Shown piece by piece: positions 43,424-52,977 of a stretch of 64,000 bases of DNA. Below the pieces are notes generated by a model. That model made no database searches. It was not told the DNA's origin and worked only from the letters and a program-made list of their open reading frames with translations. This DNA is from Bacillota bacterium (GTDB lineage: Bacteria; Bacillota; Clostridia; Lachnospirales; Lachnospiraceae), in contig JAEZTJ010000079.1 in the NCBI GenBank assembly GCA_023421505.1, positions 96,710 through 160,709 of the forward strand. Reading direction: 5' to 3'. Positions within the stretch are counted from its first letter, which is position 1; each line of letters opens with the position of its first letter. The position numbers and the translations under genes are program-made.

Positions 43424-44995
43424 ATGAAGAAGATCATGCGGTTATTAAGCGTACAGCTGTGGGTTGTATTGGGGGACATGCTTTCTGTCGGTAAGGGCCA
43501 TAACAAAAAGCAGAAGGCTATCTATGCTGGGGTATTTTTCTTCTCTTTGATGATGAGCGGAATTTCCTTCTTCTACAGCCTGATGATCGGTACAGGCTTA
43601 AAAATGTATGACAGTATTGAGCTATTACCGAGTATGATGATGGCTGTATCTTGTATAATGGGTTTTATGACAACGATTTTTAAAGTTAAGGGTACTATTT
43701 TTGGCTTCCGTGATTATGATATGGTGATGTCTTTGCCGGTTAGTACTACGGCTATTGCAGCAACCAGACTTATTATATTATATGTGCTGAATTTTTTATC
43801 TGTCTTTATATTAATGGTACCAATGATGATTGCTTACGGTATCCTGGCTAATCCGGAGATACAGTATTATATCAATAGCATTATCCTCCTTTTCTTTATC
43901 CCCTTCCTACCGATTGTAGTTGCAGCTCTCGTTGGAACCGTGATTGCTTTTGCTGCTTCAAAATTTAAACATAGCAATATCCTAACGATGATCTTTACCT
44001 TAGGCTTTCTTGCCTTTGTTGTTATTTTTTCCTTTACACTCAAGGATGACGGTCAAGAGCTTGTTAACATGAGTAAAGCCTTAACAAAGCAGATCAATAG
44101 CATATATCCGCTTGCAAGGATGTATACGGCAGCAGTTGTTGATTATGATGCATTGCAGCTTACATTATTTTTAGCAATTTCCTTAGCTGCATTTATGATA
44201 TTCACTTTATGTGTCAGAAAAGTATTTAAAAAAATTAATACTATCATGTTTACAGGAAGCTATCACAGCAACTACCGATTAGGAGAGCTAAAGCTATCTT
44301 CTCCGTTTAGGGCATTATTTAGAAAGGAACTAAGGCGTTACTTTTCCTCTACTCTTTATGTGATGAATACGGGCTTCGGTATATTAATGCTTACGATCGG
44401 AGCAATTGCGCTGATTTTTGTTGATCTTAATAAAGTGCTGCCAAATAGTGAAGCGTTCTTGGCAGTGGGGAAGCTCATTCCTGTCGGAATATCCTTCTGT
44501 GTGTTATTAACCTGTACCACAGCGTCCTCCATATCCCTAGAAGGAAAAAGTCTATGGATTATAAAATCTGCGCCGGTATCACCTAGGATGGTATATCAGG
44601 CAAAAGTAGCGGTTAATCTTACTGTTATCGCGCCTGCGTTACTGGATGCTGTAATAATTGGAATCGCTTTGAAGCTAAGTGTAGGGCAGATTATCGTGAT
44701 GTTGCTTTTGATTGCAGCATCCTCTGTGTTAATTTCCCTCTTTGGTTTGTTGATAAATCTTTTACTGCCTAATTTTAATTGGACTTCAGAAATCGTTGTT
44801 GTCAAACAGAGTGCAGCTATGTTAATCGCTGTATTTTCAGCGATGATCTATGTCGGAATTCAGTTTCTCTTTATTGCCTTACTACCCTCGGTGAGCTTGG
44901 CTAATTTAAGCTTCCTCCTGTTAACCGTATTGCTTGACGTACTACTTTATTTTATTATAATGATTTATGGTGAGAAGCGTTATTTTGCTCTGTAA
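43424..44995 (+). CDS. ABC transporter permease (large multi-span subunit)
   Basis: 523 residues with about twelve membrane helices, for example AIYAGVFFFSLMMSGISFFY, TRLIILYVLNFLSVFILMVP and FLPIVVAALVGTVIAFAASK, and C-terminal AAMLIAVFSAMIYVGIQFLF. It is the membrane partner of the ATPase 124 bases upstream. Similar large permeases are seen in Clostridia without a defined substrate. ATG 43424 is set by GGAGG at 43414-43418. No terminator is obvious before purM. Confidence 0.88.
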   Translation: MKKIMRLLSVQLWVVLGDMLSVGKGHNKKQKAIYAGVFFFSLMMSGISFFYSLMIGTGLKMYDSIELLPSMMMAVSCIMGFMTTIFKVKGTIFGFRDYDMVMSLPVSTTAIAATRLIILYVLNFLSVFILMVPMMIAYGILANPEIQYYINSIILLFFIPFLPIVVAALVGTVIAFAASKFKHSNILTMIFTLGFLAFVVIFSFTLKDDGQELVNMSKALTKQINSIYPLARMYTAAVVDYDALQLTLFLAISLAAFMIFTLCVRKVFKKINTIMFTGSYHSNYRLGELKLSSPFRALFRKELRRYFSSTLYVMNTGFGILMLTIGAIALIFVDLNKVLPNSEAFLAVGKLIPVGISFCVLLTCTTASSISLEGKSLWIIKSAPVSPRMVYQAKVAVNLTVIAPALLDAVIIGIALKLSVGQIIVMLLLIAASSVLISLFGLLINLLLPNFNWTSEIVVVKQSAAMLIAVFSAMIYVGIQFLFIALLPSVSLANLSFLLLTVLLDVLLYFIIMIYGEKRYFAL

Positions 44996-45166
44996 CAATA
45001 ACTCGTGCTTATATATAGCCCGCTGTATATTAGCTGGTCTAATAAATTATATAAGAAATTATCTGCCGAAAAATAACGACAAACCTCGTGTTATATGCTA
45101 AAATGTGAGCATAAAGTTATGAGCAGGATTATTTAGTTGTCATATCGTAATTGGGAGGTATATCGT

Positions 45167-46192
45167 ATGGACTATAAGAAGGCAGGAGTAGATATTGAAG
45201 CCGGATATAAAGCAGTGGATTTGATGAAGGAACATATCAAGGGAACAATGCGGAGTGAGGTTTTAACGGATATCGGTGGATTTTCCGGAGCATTTTCTCT
45301 AGCGAGCTTTAAGAATATGGAGCAGCCTACCCTGGTATCCGGTACGGATGGTGTAGGAACAAAATTAAAACTGGCTTTTCTTTTAGATAAGCATGACACA
45401 ATCGGCATAGATTGTGTTGCCATGTGTGTTAACGATATTGCCTGTGCAGGCGGAGAGCCTTTATTTTTCCTCGACTATATTGCCTGCGGTAAGAATGAAC
45501 CGGAGAGAATAGCAACAATCGTAAAGGGTGTTGCAGAAGGCTGTAAGCAGGCGAATGCAGCCTTAATCGGCGGTGAAACTGCTGAGATGCCTGGCTTTTA
45601 CCCGGTAGATGAATATGATCTGGCTGGTTTTGCAGTAGGTATCGTTGATCAGAAGCAGTTAATTACCGGTGCTGATGTAAAAGCAGGGGATACGCTGATT
45701 GGTATCGCATCCTCAGGAATTCACAGTAACGGTTATTCTTTGGTACGTAAGGTGTTCCGCATGCAGAGAGAAACACTTGATACCTATTATGAGTCTCTTG
45801 GTGCTACTTTAGGCGAGACCTTATTAACACCTACTAAAATTTATGTTAAAACCTTAAAGGAACTGAAGAACGGTGAGGTTAAGGTGAAGGCCTGCAGCCA
45901 TATTACCGGAGGTGGTTTCTATGAGAATATTCCGCGAATGCTTCCGGAGGGTATCCATGCTATGGTGAGAAAGAACAGCTATGAAATACCGGCGATCTTT
46001 CATATGCTTGCTAAGGATGGAGATATTGCGGAGCAGATTATGTATAATACTTATAATATGGGTCTTGGTATGCTTATTGCAGTTGATGGCGCAGACGTAG
46101 ACAAGGCGCTTAAGCTGATTGAAGCTGCGGGTGAAAGAGCTTACGTAGTAGGTGAGACAGTTAGTGGTACGAAGGGAGTTAGCTTATGCTAA
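45167..46192 (+). CDS. purM: Phosphoribosylformylglycinamidine cyclo-ligase (AIR synthetase)
   Basis: Fifth step of purine synthesis, closing FGAM to AIR with ATP. 341 residues with YKKAGVDIEAGYKAVDLMKE at the start, TLVSGTDGVGTKLKLAF, MCVNDIACAGGEPLFFLDY, IGGETAEMPGFY and SSGIHSNGYSLVRKVF. ATG 45167 follows GGGAGG at 45153-45158. The last 7 bases overlap purN. purD follows 284 bases after purN, so purM-purN-purD is a split purine cluster. Confidence 0.97.
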   Translation: MDYKKAGVDIEAGYKAVDLMKEHIKGTMRSEVLTDIGGFSGAFSLASFKNMEQPTLVSGTDGVGTKLKLAFLLDKHDTIGIDCVAMCVNDIACAGGEPLFFLDYIACGKNEPERIATIVKGVAEGCKQANAALIGGETAEMPGFYPVDEYDLAGFAVGIVDQKQLITGADVKAGDTLIGIASSGIHSNGYSLVRKVFRMQRETLDTYYESLGATLGETLLTPTKIYVKTLKELKNGEVKVKACSHITGGGFYENIPRMLPEGIHAMVRKNSYEIPAIFHMLAKDGDIAEQIMYNTYNMGLGMLIAVDGADVDKALKLIEAAGERAYVVGETVSGTKGVSLC

Positions 46193-46812
46193 AGCTGGCT
46201 GTTATGGTTTCAGGCGGAGGGACTAACCTTCAGGCTCTGATTGATCAGATAGAACAGAATAAGCTAACTGACGTATTGCTAGAGGTTGTCATCAGTAATA
46301 ACCGGAAGGCTTATGCCTTAGAGAGGGCAAAGCTTCATGGTATATCAACAGCTGTAATCTCAAAGAAGGATTTTGAGACCTTTGACAGCTTCTCAGAAGC
46401 TTTTCTTGAGTTAATTGATAGTTTCCAGGTGGATCTGATAGTTCTTGCAGGCTGTCTGATGATAATTCCTGAGAATATTGTTCGAAAATATTGTAACAGA
46501 ATAATTAATATACATCCTTCTCTTATTCCGTCCTTCTGCGGAGACGGCTTTTACGGCCTTAGGGTGCATGAAGCGGTGCTTGCAAGAGGCGTGAAGGTTA
46601 CTGGTGCAACGGTACATTTTGTGGATGAAGGAACCGATACCGGACCTATTATACTTCAAAAAGCTGTTGCTGTTGAAGAAGGGGATACTGCCGAAATACT
46701 GCAAAGAAGAGTAATGGAACAGGCAGAATGGGAGCTTTTACCGGAGGCAGTGCGCCTGATTGCACAGAATAGGATAGCAGTTATTGATAATAAGGTTATT
46801 ATACAAAAATAA
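46186..46812 (+). CDS. purN: Phosphoribosylglycinamide formyltransferase
   Basis: Third step of purine synthesis, transferring formyl from 10-formyl-tetrahydrofolate to GAR. 208 residues. N-terminal LAVMVSGGGTNLQALIDQIE, then the folate/catalytic region IINIHPSLIPSFCGDGFYGL with the HPSLIP motif (Asn and His) and TGATVHFVDEGTDTGPII with the catalytic Asp. It is translationally coupled to purM by a 7-base overlap and ends at a terminator. Confidence 0.96.
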   Translation: MLKLAVMVSGGGTNLQALIDQIEQNKLTDVLLEVVISNNRKAYALERAKLHGISTAVISKKDFETFDSFSEAFLELIDSFQVDLIVLAGCLMIIPENIVRKYCNRIINIHPSLIPSFCGDGFYGLRVHEAVLARGVKVTGATVHFVDEGTDTGPIILQKAVAVEEGDTAEILQRRVMEQAEWELLPEAVRLIAQNRIAVIDNKVIIQK

Positions 46813-46819
46813 GATATTA

Positions 46820-46867
46820 AAAAAACAGACAGCAGATTAATTCATTAAATTGCTATCTGTTTTTTCA
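46820..46867 (+). terminator. Terminator after purN
   Basis: AAAAACAGACAGCA (about 46821-46834) and TGCTATCTGTTTTTT (46851-46865) pair with one mismatch and end in a T run. It separates purMN from the purD leader. Confidence 0.85.
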
Positions 46868-47015
46868 CTAAAGGGTATTTTTATCTTTAAAGCTTTTACA
46901 AATATTTATATAAAATAAAATCCATTCATATAAAGGAAATGGATATTTTATAAGTAGAATTGGTATTGTTCGCTTTATGTCGGTACTTTGGTAAGGCGGC
47001 AGGATGGAGGTTAGG

Positions 47016-47099
47016 TTGAAAAATCAAAGATTTTTCAATCAGCAAATTTGTGCGCTGCCCAAATTCGCAGGTTTTGGCGGCAGATGGAGGTTAAGATGA
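47016..47099 (+). promoter_or_regulatory. purD leader: 27-codon ORF coupled to purD, with two hairpins
   Basis: A TTG at 47016 has its own GGAGG (47006-47010) at 5-base spacing. The frame runs 27 codons and its TGA (47097-47099) overlaps the purD ATG. Inside are TTGAAAAATC-AAA-GATTTTTCAA and GCTGCC (47054-47059) with GGCGGC (47076-47081), the latter ending at AGATGGAGG. Bases 47045-47077 repeat 17036-17068. The peptide contains FFNQQICALPKFAGF; the DNA part for ICALPKFAGF is also present at 17036. Confidence 0.55.
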
Positions 47100-48367
47100 A
47101 GGTTTTAATTATAGGAAGCGGCGGCAGAGAACATGCGATTGTGAAAAAGATAGCAAAAAGCAGTAAAGTAGATAAACTTTATTGTGCTCCGGGTAATGCG
47201 GGGATCGCAGAATGCGCCGAATGTGTAGACATTGCAGTTAACGATTTTTCAGGGTTAGCCGACTTTGCTGTGAAAGAAAGGATTGATCTTACAATAGTAG
47301 GACCGGATGATCCACTAGTTGGAGGAGTAGTTGATGTGCTGGAGAGTAAAGGCCTTCGTGTATTTGGACCCAGAAAGAATGCAGCAATCATTGAAGGCTC
47401 AAAAGCATTTTCCAAGGATTTGATGAAAAAATATCATATTCCGTCTGCAGCCTATGATACCTTTGATAATCCGGAAGAAGCGATTGATTATCTTAAGAGC
47501 AGTGAATTCCCAATTGTACTGAAAGCAGACGGCCTTGCTCTTGGGAAGGGCGTATTAATCTGCAACAGCTATGAGGAGGCTGTAAGCGGTGTGAAGCAGA
47601 TTATGCAGGACAAGCAGTTTGGTGCTGCCGGTGACCGTATGGTGATAGAGGAATTTATGACAGGACGCGAGGTGTCCGTGCTAGCCTTCTGTGATGGTAC
47701 ACATATTGTACCTATGACCAGTGCGCAGGATCATAAGAGAGCAAAGGATAATGATCAGGGACTTAATACCGGAGGGATGGGAACCTTTTCTCCAAGCCCT
47801 TTCTATACAGAGGAAATCGATGAATTTTGTAGAAGGATGATTTATCAGCCTACGATGGATGCTATGAAGGCAGAGGGAAGGGATTTCATCGGAATTCTAT
47901 TTGTAGGCCTTATGCTGACGAAAGAGGGCCCTAAGGTACTGGAATACAATGCTCGTTTTGGTGACCCTGAGACGCAGGTGGTTTTACCAAGAATGAAGAA
48001 TGATATTATCGAGGTATTCGAAGCATGTATCGACGGAAGACTGGATAAAGTCAAGCTGGACTTTGAGGATAATGCAGCAGTTTGTGTCATCCTTGCTTCA
48101 GACGGTTATCCGGAGCATTATGAAAAAGGTTTTGCAATCAGCGGATTGGAAGCTTTTAAGAGCAAAGATGATTATTTTGTATTCCATGCAGGCACAAAGA
48201 TGGCAGGAGATGCAATTGTAACGAATGGAGGACGGGTTCTTGGCGTTACTGCAACCGGTAAGGATTTGAAGGAAGCCAGAGGAAAGGCCTATGAAGCTAC
48301 CGATTGGATAGATTTTGCTAATAAGTACATGAGAAATGATATAGGTAAGGCGATTGATGAAGCTTAA
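47096..48367 (+). CDS. purD: Phosphoribosylamine--glycine ligase (GAR synthetase)
   Basis: Second step of purine synthesis, joining phosphoribosylamine and glycine with ATP. 423 residues: N-terminal MKVLIIGSGGREHAIVKKIA, PDDPLVGGVVDVLESKGLRV, the ATP-grasp region LKADGLALGKGVLICN, GREVSVLAFCDG, GLNTGGMGTFSPSPFYTEE and LEYNARFGDPETQ. ATG 47096 follows GGAGG (47086-47090); a longer in-frame extension upstream is part of the repeat leader and not coding. Confidence 0.96.
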   Translation: MKVLIIGSGGREHAIVKKIAKSSKVDKLYCAPGNAGIAECAECVDIAVNDFSGLADFAVKERIDLTIVGPDDPLVGGVVDVLESKGLRVFGPRKNAAIIEGSKAFSKDLMKKYHIPSAAYDTFDNPEEAIDYLKSSEFPIVLKADGLALGKGVLICNSYEEAVSGVKQIMQDKQFGAAGDRMVIEEFMTGREVSVLAFCDGTHIVPMTSAQDHKRAKDNDQGLNTGGMGTFSPSPFYTEEIDEFCRRMIYQPTMDAMKAEGRDFIGILFVGLMLTKEGPKVLEYNARFGDPETQVVLPRMKNDIIEVFEACIDGRLDKVKLDFEDNAAVCVILASDGYPEHYEKGFAISGLEAFKSKDDYFVFHAGTKMAGDAIVTNGGRVLGVTATGKDLKEARGKAYEATDWIDFANKYMRNDIGKAIDEA

Positions 48368-48384
48368 ACTGTCCGGCAAAGAAT

Positions 48385-48414
48385 TTGACATATTAACCCT
48401 AAAAAATATATAAT
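48385..48414 (+). promoter_or_regulatory. Promoter of the secreted SH3/glucosaminidase gene
   Basis: TTGACA at 48385-48390, 18-base spacer, TATAAT at 48409-48414, 18 bases after the purD stop. The leader is about 165 bases long. Confidence 0.75.
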
Positions 48415-48584
48415 ACACACAAAATGACATAGAAGTGCCACAGTCTTTTTGTATAATAAGGCAATATTACAGGATAAAGTTGTATTTACTCTCAATTTTT
48501 TCAGAGAACCTGTATTATTGCTTTATTTGTTGCAGGAAGGGAAATTATATTCACCTGAAATCACTGCATTCGAAAGGGGTTTTT

Positions 48585-51401
48585 ATGAGAAGACGTTATT
48601 CTACCAAATGGTTAATTATTCTTTTAATCATTGTTATCGTGACACCACAAATCTTCTTAGAATATAGAGGGCAGGCACTGGCTGCACAGACCGGAACGGT
48701 TACGGCATCATCTTTATATGTCAGGAAGGATCCATCTAAAACAGCAGATAAGATACAGCTTAACGGTACGGATGTTTATTTGGTTGAAGGAGAGACTGTT
48801 AGTATATTAGATGAGAAGAAGGATTTTTATTATGTCTCTTTAAAATTCAATGGTAAAACGGTAAAGGGATATGTTCATAAAGATTTTGTAAAGGTATCAA
48901 AGCCTACCTCTACGGTTACTCCAAAGCCGACGGCAACGCCAAAACCTACAGCAAAACCAAAGCCTACAGAAGCACTTAAGCCGACTGTGACACCGAAGCC
49001 GGGGACACCAGTCTCCATAACGAGAACAATAGAGCTAGCGGCAACAGTAACAGCAGCTACGCTTAATGTGAGAAGTGGACCTGGTACCAATTATTCAAAG
49101 GTTGCCGGATTAATCAAGGGGGATAAGGTTACTGTAATCAATGAAGAATATACGGATTTTATCTGGTGGTACGGTATCTCCATTAAACAGAATGGAAAGA
49201 CAATAAACGGATATGTTTCAAGTGATTATATTAAATTATCCTATAACAAGCCTGTAAAGGGTGAGGTTAATACAGCCACAGCAAAAGTAAGAACTAAGGC
49301 GGGAAGCGGCTCTACCTTTTTAGAGTATAAGAATGGAAAGGTTGTTACACTAAAAGAAGGAAAGAATGTATCAATTATAGATGAAACAACAGTTTCGGGT
49401 ATTAAATGGTTTAAGCTGTCTGCTACGATTGATGGTACGAAGTATACCGGATATATTGAAGCCTATAAGATAGAGTTCCTTAAGACGATCAAGGAGCCTA
49501 CTGCTACACCTACGGTAACCCCGAAGCCTACTGTAAAGCCTACAGTCAAACCAACCATTAAACCGACTGTTCAGCCGACAGTGAAGCCGACAGTATCACC
49601 AAAGCCAACGCCGAAGCCTTCGGTAACCCCAACTCAGGCAGTATCGCCAAGGCCAACACCGAGTCCTGCGGTAACTCCAACGCTGGCAGTGACACCTAAT
49701 CCGACACCATCTCCGACAGTTACACCGATTATACCTGGAATGCCAACGCCAACAATGCCGCAATTTGTTCCAAGCTTATCAGCTTCGGGGATTTTTGAGA
49801 TCAGTAATACGGTCAAATACAGCGAGATCTCTGCACCCTTAACCGGATATGTCTGTAACACTTTATTTTTAAATACATATGAGTATGATCAGGGGAATAT
49901 TGTAGTCCTATTCGATCAGAATTTGCAGCCTATTTCACTCCAAAGTGCACAGATGGTAACGGTAACTCAAGCAATTGAAATAGGCGGAACATTATTTTAT
50001 GAGATAGAATTTTTACAGAATGGAGTGAAAATGACAGGATATGTTCTGTCAGATTATATTTATATACCTGTTACTAATCCGACACCAACTCCGTCCAATT
50101 CACCAACGGGCAATATGGATTTTGAGACGATGCTGAGTCAGGAGGCCTTTCCGGAGAGCTATAAGATTGAGCTTAGAAAGCTTCATGCCATATATCCAAA
50201 TTGGGTTTTTGAAGCATACCACACAGGACTTGATTGGAATACGGCTATTGCAGCGGAAAGTAAGCCGTCGATTAATCTGCTTCCGAATACCAAAAGTGTG
50301 GAATGGAAATCACTTGAGTATAGAGCATATAATTGGGAAACAGATACCTTTACCGTCTATGATGGAACCTCCTGGGTGACTGCGTCGAAAGCTGCTGTTG
50401 CATATTATATGGATCCAAGAAACTTTTTAACAACAAGCGGTATCTTCCAGTTTGAATTGCTAAAATATCAAAGTGCATATCAGAATGCGGCTGGAGTGGA
50501 GAATATTTTAACAGGAACGGCTATGCATAATGCCTCCTACAGCTTTGCTGATGAAAATGGAGAGACGAAAACCTGTACCTATGCCGAGACTTTTGTCAAA
50601 GCCGCCGAATATGCCGGAATTAGTCCATATCATCTGGCCTCCAGGGTAAAACAGGAGGTAGTAACTGGCCCTACAACCCTTAGTAACAGTGTTACTGGAA
50701 CCTACAGCGGATATGAAGGTTATTATAATTTCTACAATATCGGAGCCAGTGACAGTGCCGGAGGAGGAGCTACAGTAAAGGGACTAACCTTTGCTAAAAA
50801 GGGGTCGGGAAATGCGGCAACTGATATGGTCTATATGCTGCCCTGGACAAGCCCCTATAGGTCTATAGTGGGAGGGTCAAAGCATATACGTCAGCAATAC
50901 TATGACCGTGGTCAGGATACCATTTATCTTCAAAAATTTAATGTTACACCGACCTCTACTTACAGTCACCAATACATGTCTAATATAGAGGCACCCTTTG
51001 CAGAAGGGAAGAAGACAATCACCGCATATAATAACAATATGAATGTGCCAATTATATTTTCAATTCCGGTATTTTTAAATATGCCTGAGAAGGCAGTTCC
51101 TGTTCCGAGTAAGATGTACAATCCAAATAACCGGATAAAGAGTCTGAATATCAGTACGGCAGAAGGAAATCCGCTCACAATTACACCTACCTTTAATCAG
51201 ACAATATATAGTTATGATCTAATTGTAGATAATAATGTTACTTCAGTTAATATTGCGGCAGCTGCAGTAAGCAAGAAAGCCACAGTAAGCGGTACGGGAG
51301 TGAAAAATCTTGAGGTAGGAACGAATCAGTTTGTGATATCGGTGATTGCGGAAAGTGGAGATGTGGCAAATTATACTGTTACAATCGTGAGATCACAATG
51401 A
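48585..51401 (+). CDS. Secreted SH3-domain / glucosaminidase-like cell-wall protein
   Basis: 938 residues. The signal peptide (WLIILLIIVIVTPQIFLEYR) is followed by bacterial SH3 repeats (TVTASSLYVRKDPSK; ATLNVRSGPGTNYSKVAGLI; TAKVRTKAGSGSTFLEY). Pro/Thr/Lys linkers (KPTATPKPTAKPKPT and a longer one at about 305-390) separate the SH3 repeats and precede a further SH3-like domain. The catalytic-type domain (about 510-830) has LRKLHAIYPNWVFEAYHTGL, LASRVKQEV and YYNFYNIGA, as in LytD/AcmA-like glucosaminidases that cut peptidoglycan. The C-terminus is a cadherin-like beta-sandwich ending in VANYTVTIVR. ATG 48585 has AAAGGGG upstream. No covalent anchor is seen, so it probably binds wall by SH3. 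Confidence 0.88.
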   Translation: MRRRYSTKWLIILLIIVIVTPQIFLEYRGQALAAQTGTVTASSLYVRKDPSKTADKIQLNGTDVYLVEGETVSILDEKKDFYYVSLKFNGKTVKGYVHKDFVKVSKPTSTVTPKPTATPKPTAKPKPTEALKPTVTPKPGTPVSITRTIELAATVTAATLNVRSGPGTNYSKVAGLIKGDKVTVINEEYTDFIWWYGISIKQNGKTINGYVSSDYIKLSYNKPVKGEVNTATAKVRTKAGSGSTFLEYKNGKVVTLKEGKNVSIIDETTVSGIKWFKLSATIDGTKYTGYIEAYKIEFLKTIKEPTATPTVTPKPTVKPTVKPTIKPTVQPTVKPTVSPKPTPKPSVTPTQAVSPRPTPSPAVTPTLAVTPNPTPSPTVTPIIPGMPTPTMPQFVPSLSASGIFEISNTVKYSEISAPLTGYVCNTLFLNTYEYDQGNIVVLFDQNLQPISLQSAQMVTVTQAIEIGGTLFYEIEFLQNGVKMTGYVLSDYIYIPVTNPTPTPSNSPTGNMDFETMLSQEAFPESYKIELRKLHAIYPNWVFEAYHTGLDWNTAIAAESKPSINLLPNTKSVEWKSLEYRAYNWETDTFTVYDGTSWVTASKAAVAYYMDPRNFLTTSGIFQFELLKYQSAYQNAAGVENILTGTAMHNASYSFADENGETKTCTYAETFVKAAEYAGISPYHLASRVKQEVVTGPTTLSNSVTGTYSGYEGYYNFYNIGASDSAGGGATVKGLTFAKKGSGNAATDMVYMLPWTSPYRSIVGGSKHIRQQYYDRGQDTIYLQKFNVTPTSTYSHQYMSNIEAPFAEGKKTITAYNNNMNVPIIFSIPVFLNMPEKAVPVPSKMYNPNNRIKSLNISTAEGNPLTITPTFNQTIYSYDLIVDNNVTSVNIAAAAVSKKATVSGTGVKNLEVGTNQFVISVIAESGDVANYTVTIVRSQ

Positions 51402-51443
51402 TAACCTTATGAAATAATAAGTACAATGATAAAATATAAACAG

Positions 51444-51511
51444 CCGGCCGCGGGTTATATACCTGTCGGCCGGATATTACTATCAGGGAGGAATAATCTC
51501 TGCGAAATCAG
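51444..51511 (+). other. Two GC-rich hairpins between secreted-protein genes
   Basis: CCGGCCG (51444-51450) and CGGCCGG (51467-51473) form one stem without a following T tract; ATCTCTG and CAGAGA (about 51495-51511) form a second. They lie in the 164-base gap before the next gene and may be an RNA processing or stabilising site. Confidence 0.45.
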
Positions 51512-51565
51512 AGAGGAATATATTTATAAAACACAAAGGAATATCCTAAAAATAAGGAGAATGAG

Positions 51566-52780
51566 ATGGTGCGCATGCTTAAAGGAAAAATAGGAATATT
51601 ATTATTAGTAGTACTAGCAGTCAGCTTCATGATGGTGAAACCCTGTTATGCAGCCAGTGCGAAGGTGGATTTAAACTCAGATAATACAGAGATTACAGTA
51701 GGAGAAACAGTTAATGTTTATATAAAAATTGATTCTGAGACTACCTTTGGAGATTTTGAAGCAAACTTAATTTATAATGAAGCGATTTTAGAATACCAAG
51801 GAGGCGCATCGGTAATAACCGGAGGCAATGGACTTCTTCGTATATTGGATCAAGAGGTAGCAGAGTTAGGAAAGACCAGAAAATATGCATTACAGTTTAA
51901 AGCGATTAAGGTCGGAGACAGTAAGATTTCTTTTAGTGATAAGGTAATGGTGTATAGTGAAACTGGTAATGAGATGCCGGTTTCAAATGACGAGCTTACG
52001 ATTCATGTGAAGGCTGAGGCAACGGCTTCCACTGATGCAAATTTAAAATCCTTAATTACCAGCCCAACAGATCTTACACCTACTTTTGATAAGAATACTT
52101 TTGAATATAGCGTAAATGTTAATAGTGATACCAAGAAGCTTATCTTAACAGCAATTCCAGAGGATAAGAATTCAATTGTTTCAGTAAAAGGTAATGATAA
52201 TTTAAAAGAAGGGGAAAATAAAATTATCGTTTCTGTATTAGCTGAATCTGGAAACGTCATAGAATATACTATAAATGTTTATCGAGAGCTTAGTGCTGTG
52301 ACACCTACCGGAACTATTACGACTGTTCCAACTGTACCGACACAGGAACCAATCGGTATCATAGAAAGCGGTTATGATAAATATATCAATATTAACGGAA
52401 AATATAAAATTCTAATACCGGACAGCGATGAACTGATACTTAAGGGCTTTGTGCAAAGTGAATTGATGATATCAGGTGTATCCATAACTGGCTATGTCCC
52501 TGATCATGCTGCAAACAGTGATTTTGTTCTTATTTATGCGGAAAATGAGAAGGGAGAGAAGCGTTTTTATCAGTATGACAGGAAGGAGCAGACACTGCAG
52601 CGGTATGTGGAGGCTTTCAGTAATTTAGAAAAGGATAATCAAACTGACAGCTATCGCTCAAACTTAAATCGTGCGGCAGTAATCATTGCAGCTCTTGGGG
52701 CGTTAAGTGCATTGCTACTTGTGATTGTAATATGGCTATATATTAGATTTAGGCGTACCGGAAAGGGTAATATTGACTAG
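51566..52780 (+). CDS. Cohesin-like / cadherin-like extracellular protein with C-terminal membrane anchor
   Basis: 404 residues. The signal peptide (GILLLVVLAVSFMMVKPCYA) is followed by a cohesin-type domain (about 35-150: TEITVGETVNVYIKIDSETT, FGDFEANLIYNEAILEY). A cadherin-like beta-sandwich domain (about 158-240: LKSLITSPTDLTPTFDKNTF and EYSVNV) resembles the last domain of the preceding protein. After a Thr/Pro linker and an unassigned domain there is a membrane helix near the end (AAVIIAALGALSALLLVIVI followed by RFRR). It is probably displayed on the outer face of the membrane. ATG 51566 is set by AAGGAGA at 51554-51560. Confidence 0.82.
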   Translation: MVRMLKGKIGILLLVVLAVSFMMVKPCYAASAKVDLNSDNTEITVGETVNVYIKIDSETTFGDFEANLIYNEAILEYQGGASVITGGNGLLRILDQEVAELGKTRKYALQFKAIKVGDSKISFSDKVMVYSETGNEMPVSNDELTIHVKAEATASTDANLKSLITSPTDLTPTFDKNTFEYSVNVNSDTKKLILTAIPEDKNSIVSVKGNDNLKEGENKIIVSVLAESGNVIEYTINVYRELSAVTPTGTITTVPTVPTQEPIGIIESGYDKYININGKYKILIPDSDELILKGFVQSELMISGVSITGYVPDHAANSDFVLIYAENEKGEKRFYQYDRKEQTLQRYVEAFSNLEKDNQTDSYRSNLNRAAVIIAALGALSALLLVIVIWLYIRFRRTGKGNID

Positions 52781-52835
52781 ACAATAGGCTGTATTGAAGC
52801 ACCTGCAGCTCCTTTCGTTCCTGATAATGATAGAT

Positions 52836-52899
52836 AATTGCGAAACTATATAGTTTTATTAATTGTATACAATACTTACAATTACTGAGTTTCGCAATT
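52836..52899. repeat. Inverted-repeat element family 2, copy A (best preserved)
   Basis: AATTGCGAAACT (52836-52847) and AGTTTCGCAATT (52888-52899) are perfect 12-bp terminal inverted repeats. The centre contains ATTGTATACAAT (52862-52873), itself a perfect palindrome. Related copies are at 31801-31857 and 39753-39808. Confidence 0.75.
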
Positions 52900-52938
52900 G
52901 TCTACTGATAATGAGATAGTTAGGAATTATAAAGATAC

Positions 52939-52977
52939 TTGACAAAATACCGTAGGTTGTTATACTGATAGTATAAC
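52939..52977 (+). promoter_or_regulatory. Promoter and operator of the GntR-mcsA-mcsB-clpC operon
   Basis: TTGACA at 52939-52944, 16-base spacer, TATACT at 52961-52966. The perfect palindrome GTTATACT-GAT-AGTATAAC (52959-52977) covers the -10, and a second AGTATAAC occurs at 52979-52986 with GTTATAG further down. These fit binding by the GntR protein encoded next (inference). Confidence 0.7.

Noticed and set aside
44996..45166. Purine riboswitch or PurR box before purM
   Set aside because: No purine-riboswitch core was found. A TGCCGAAAAATA segment loosely recalls a PurBox but is single and imperfect.
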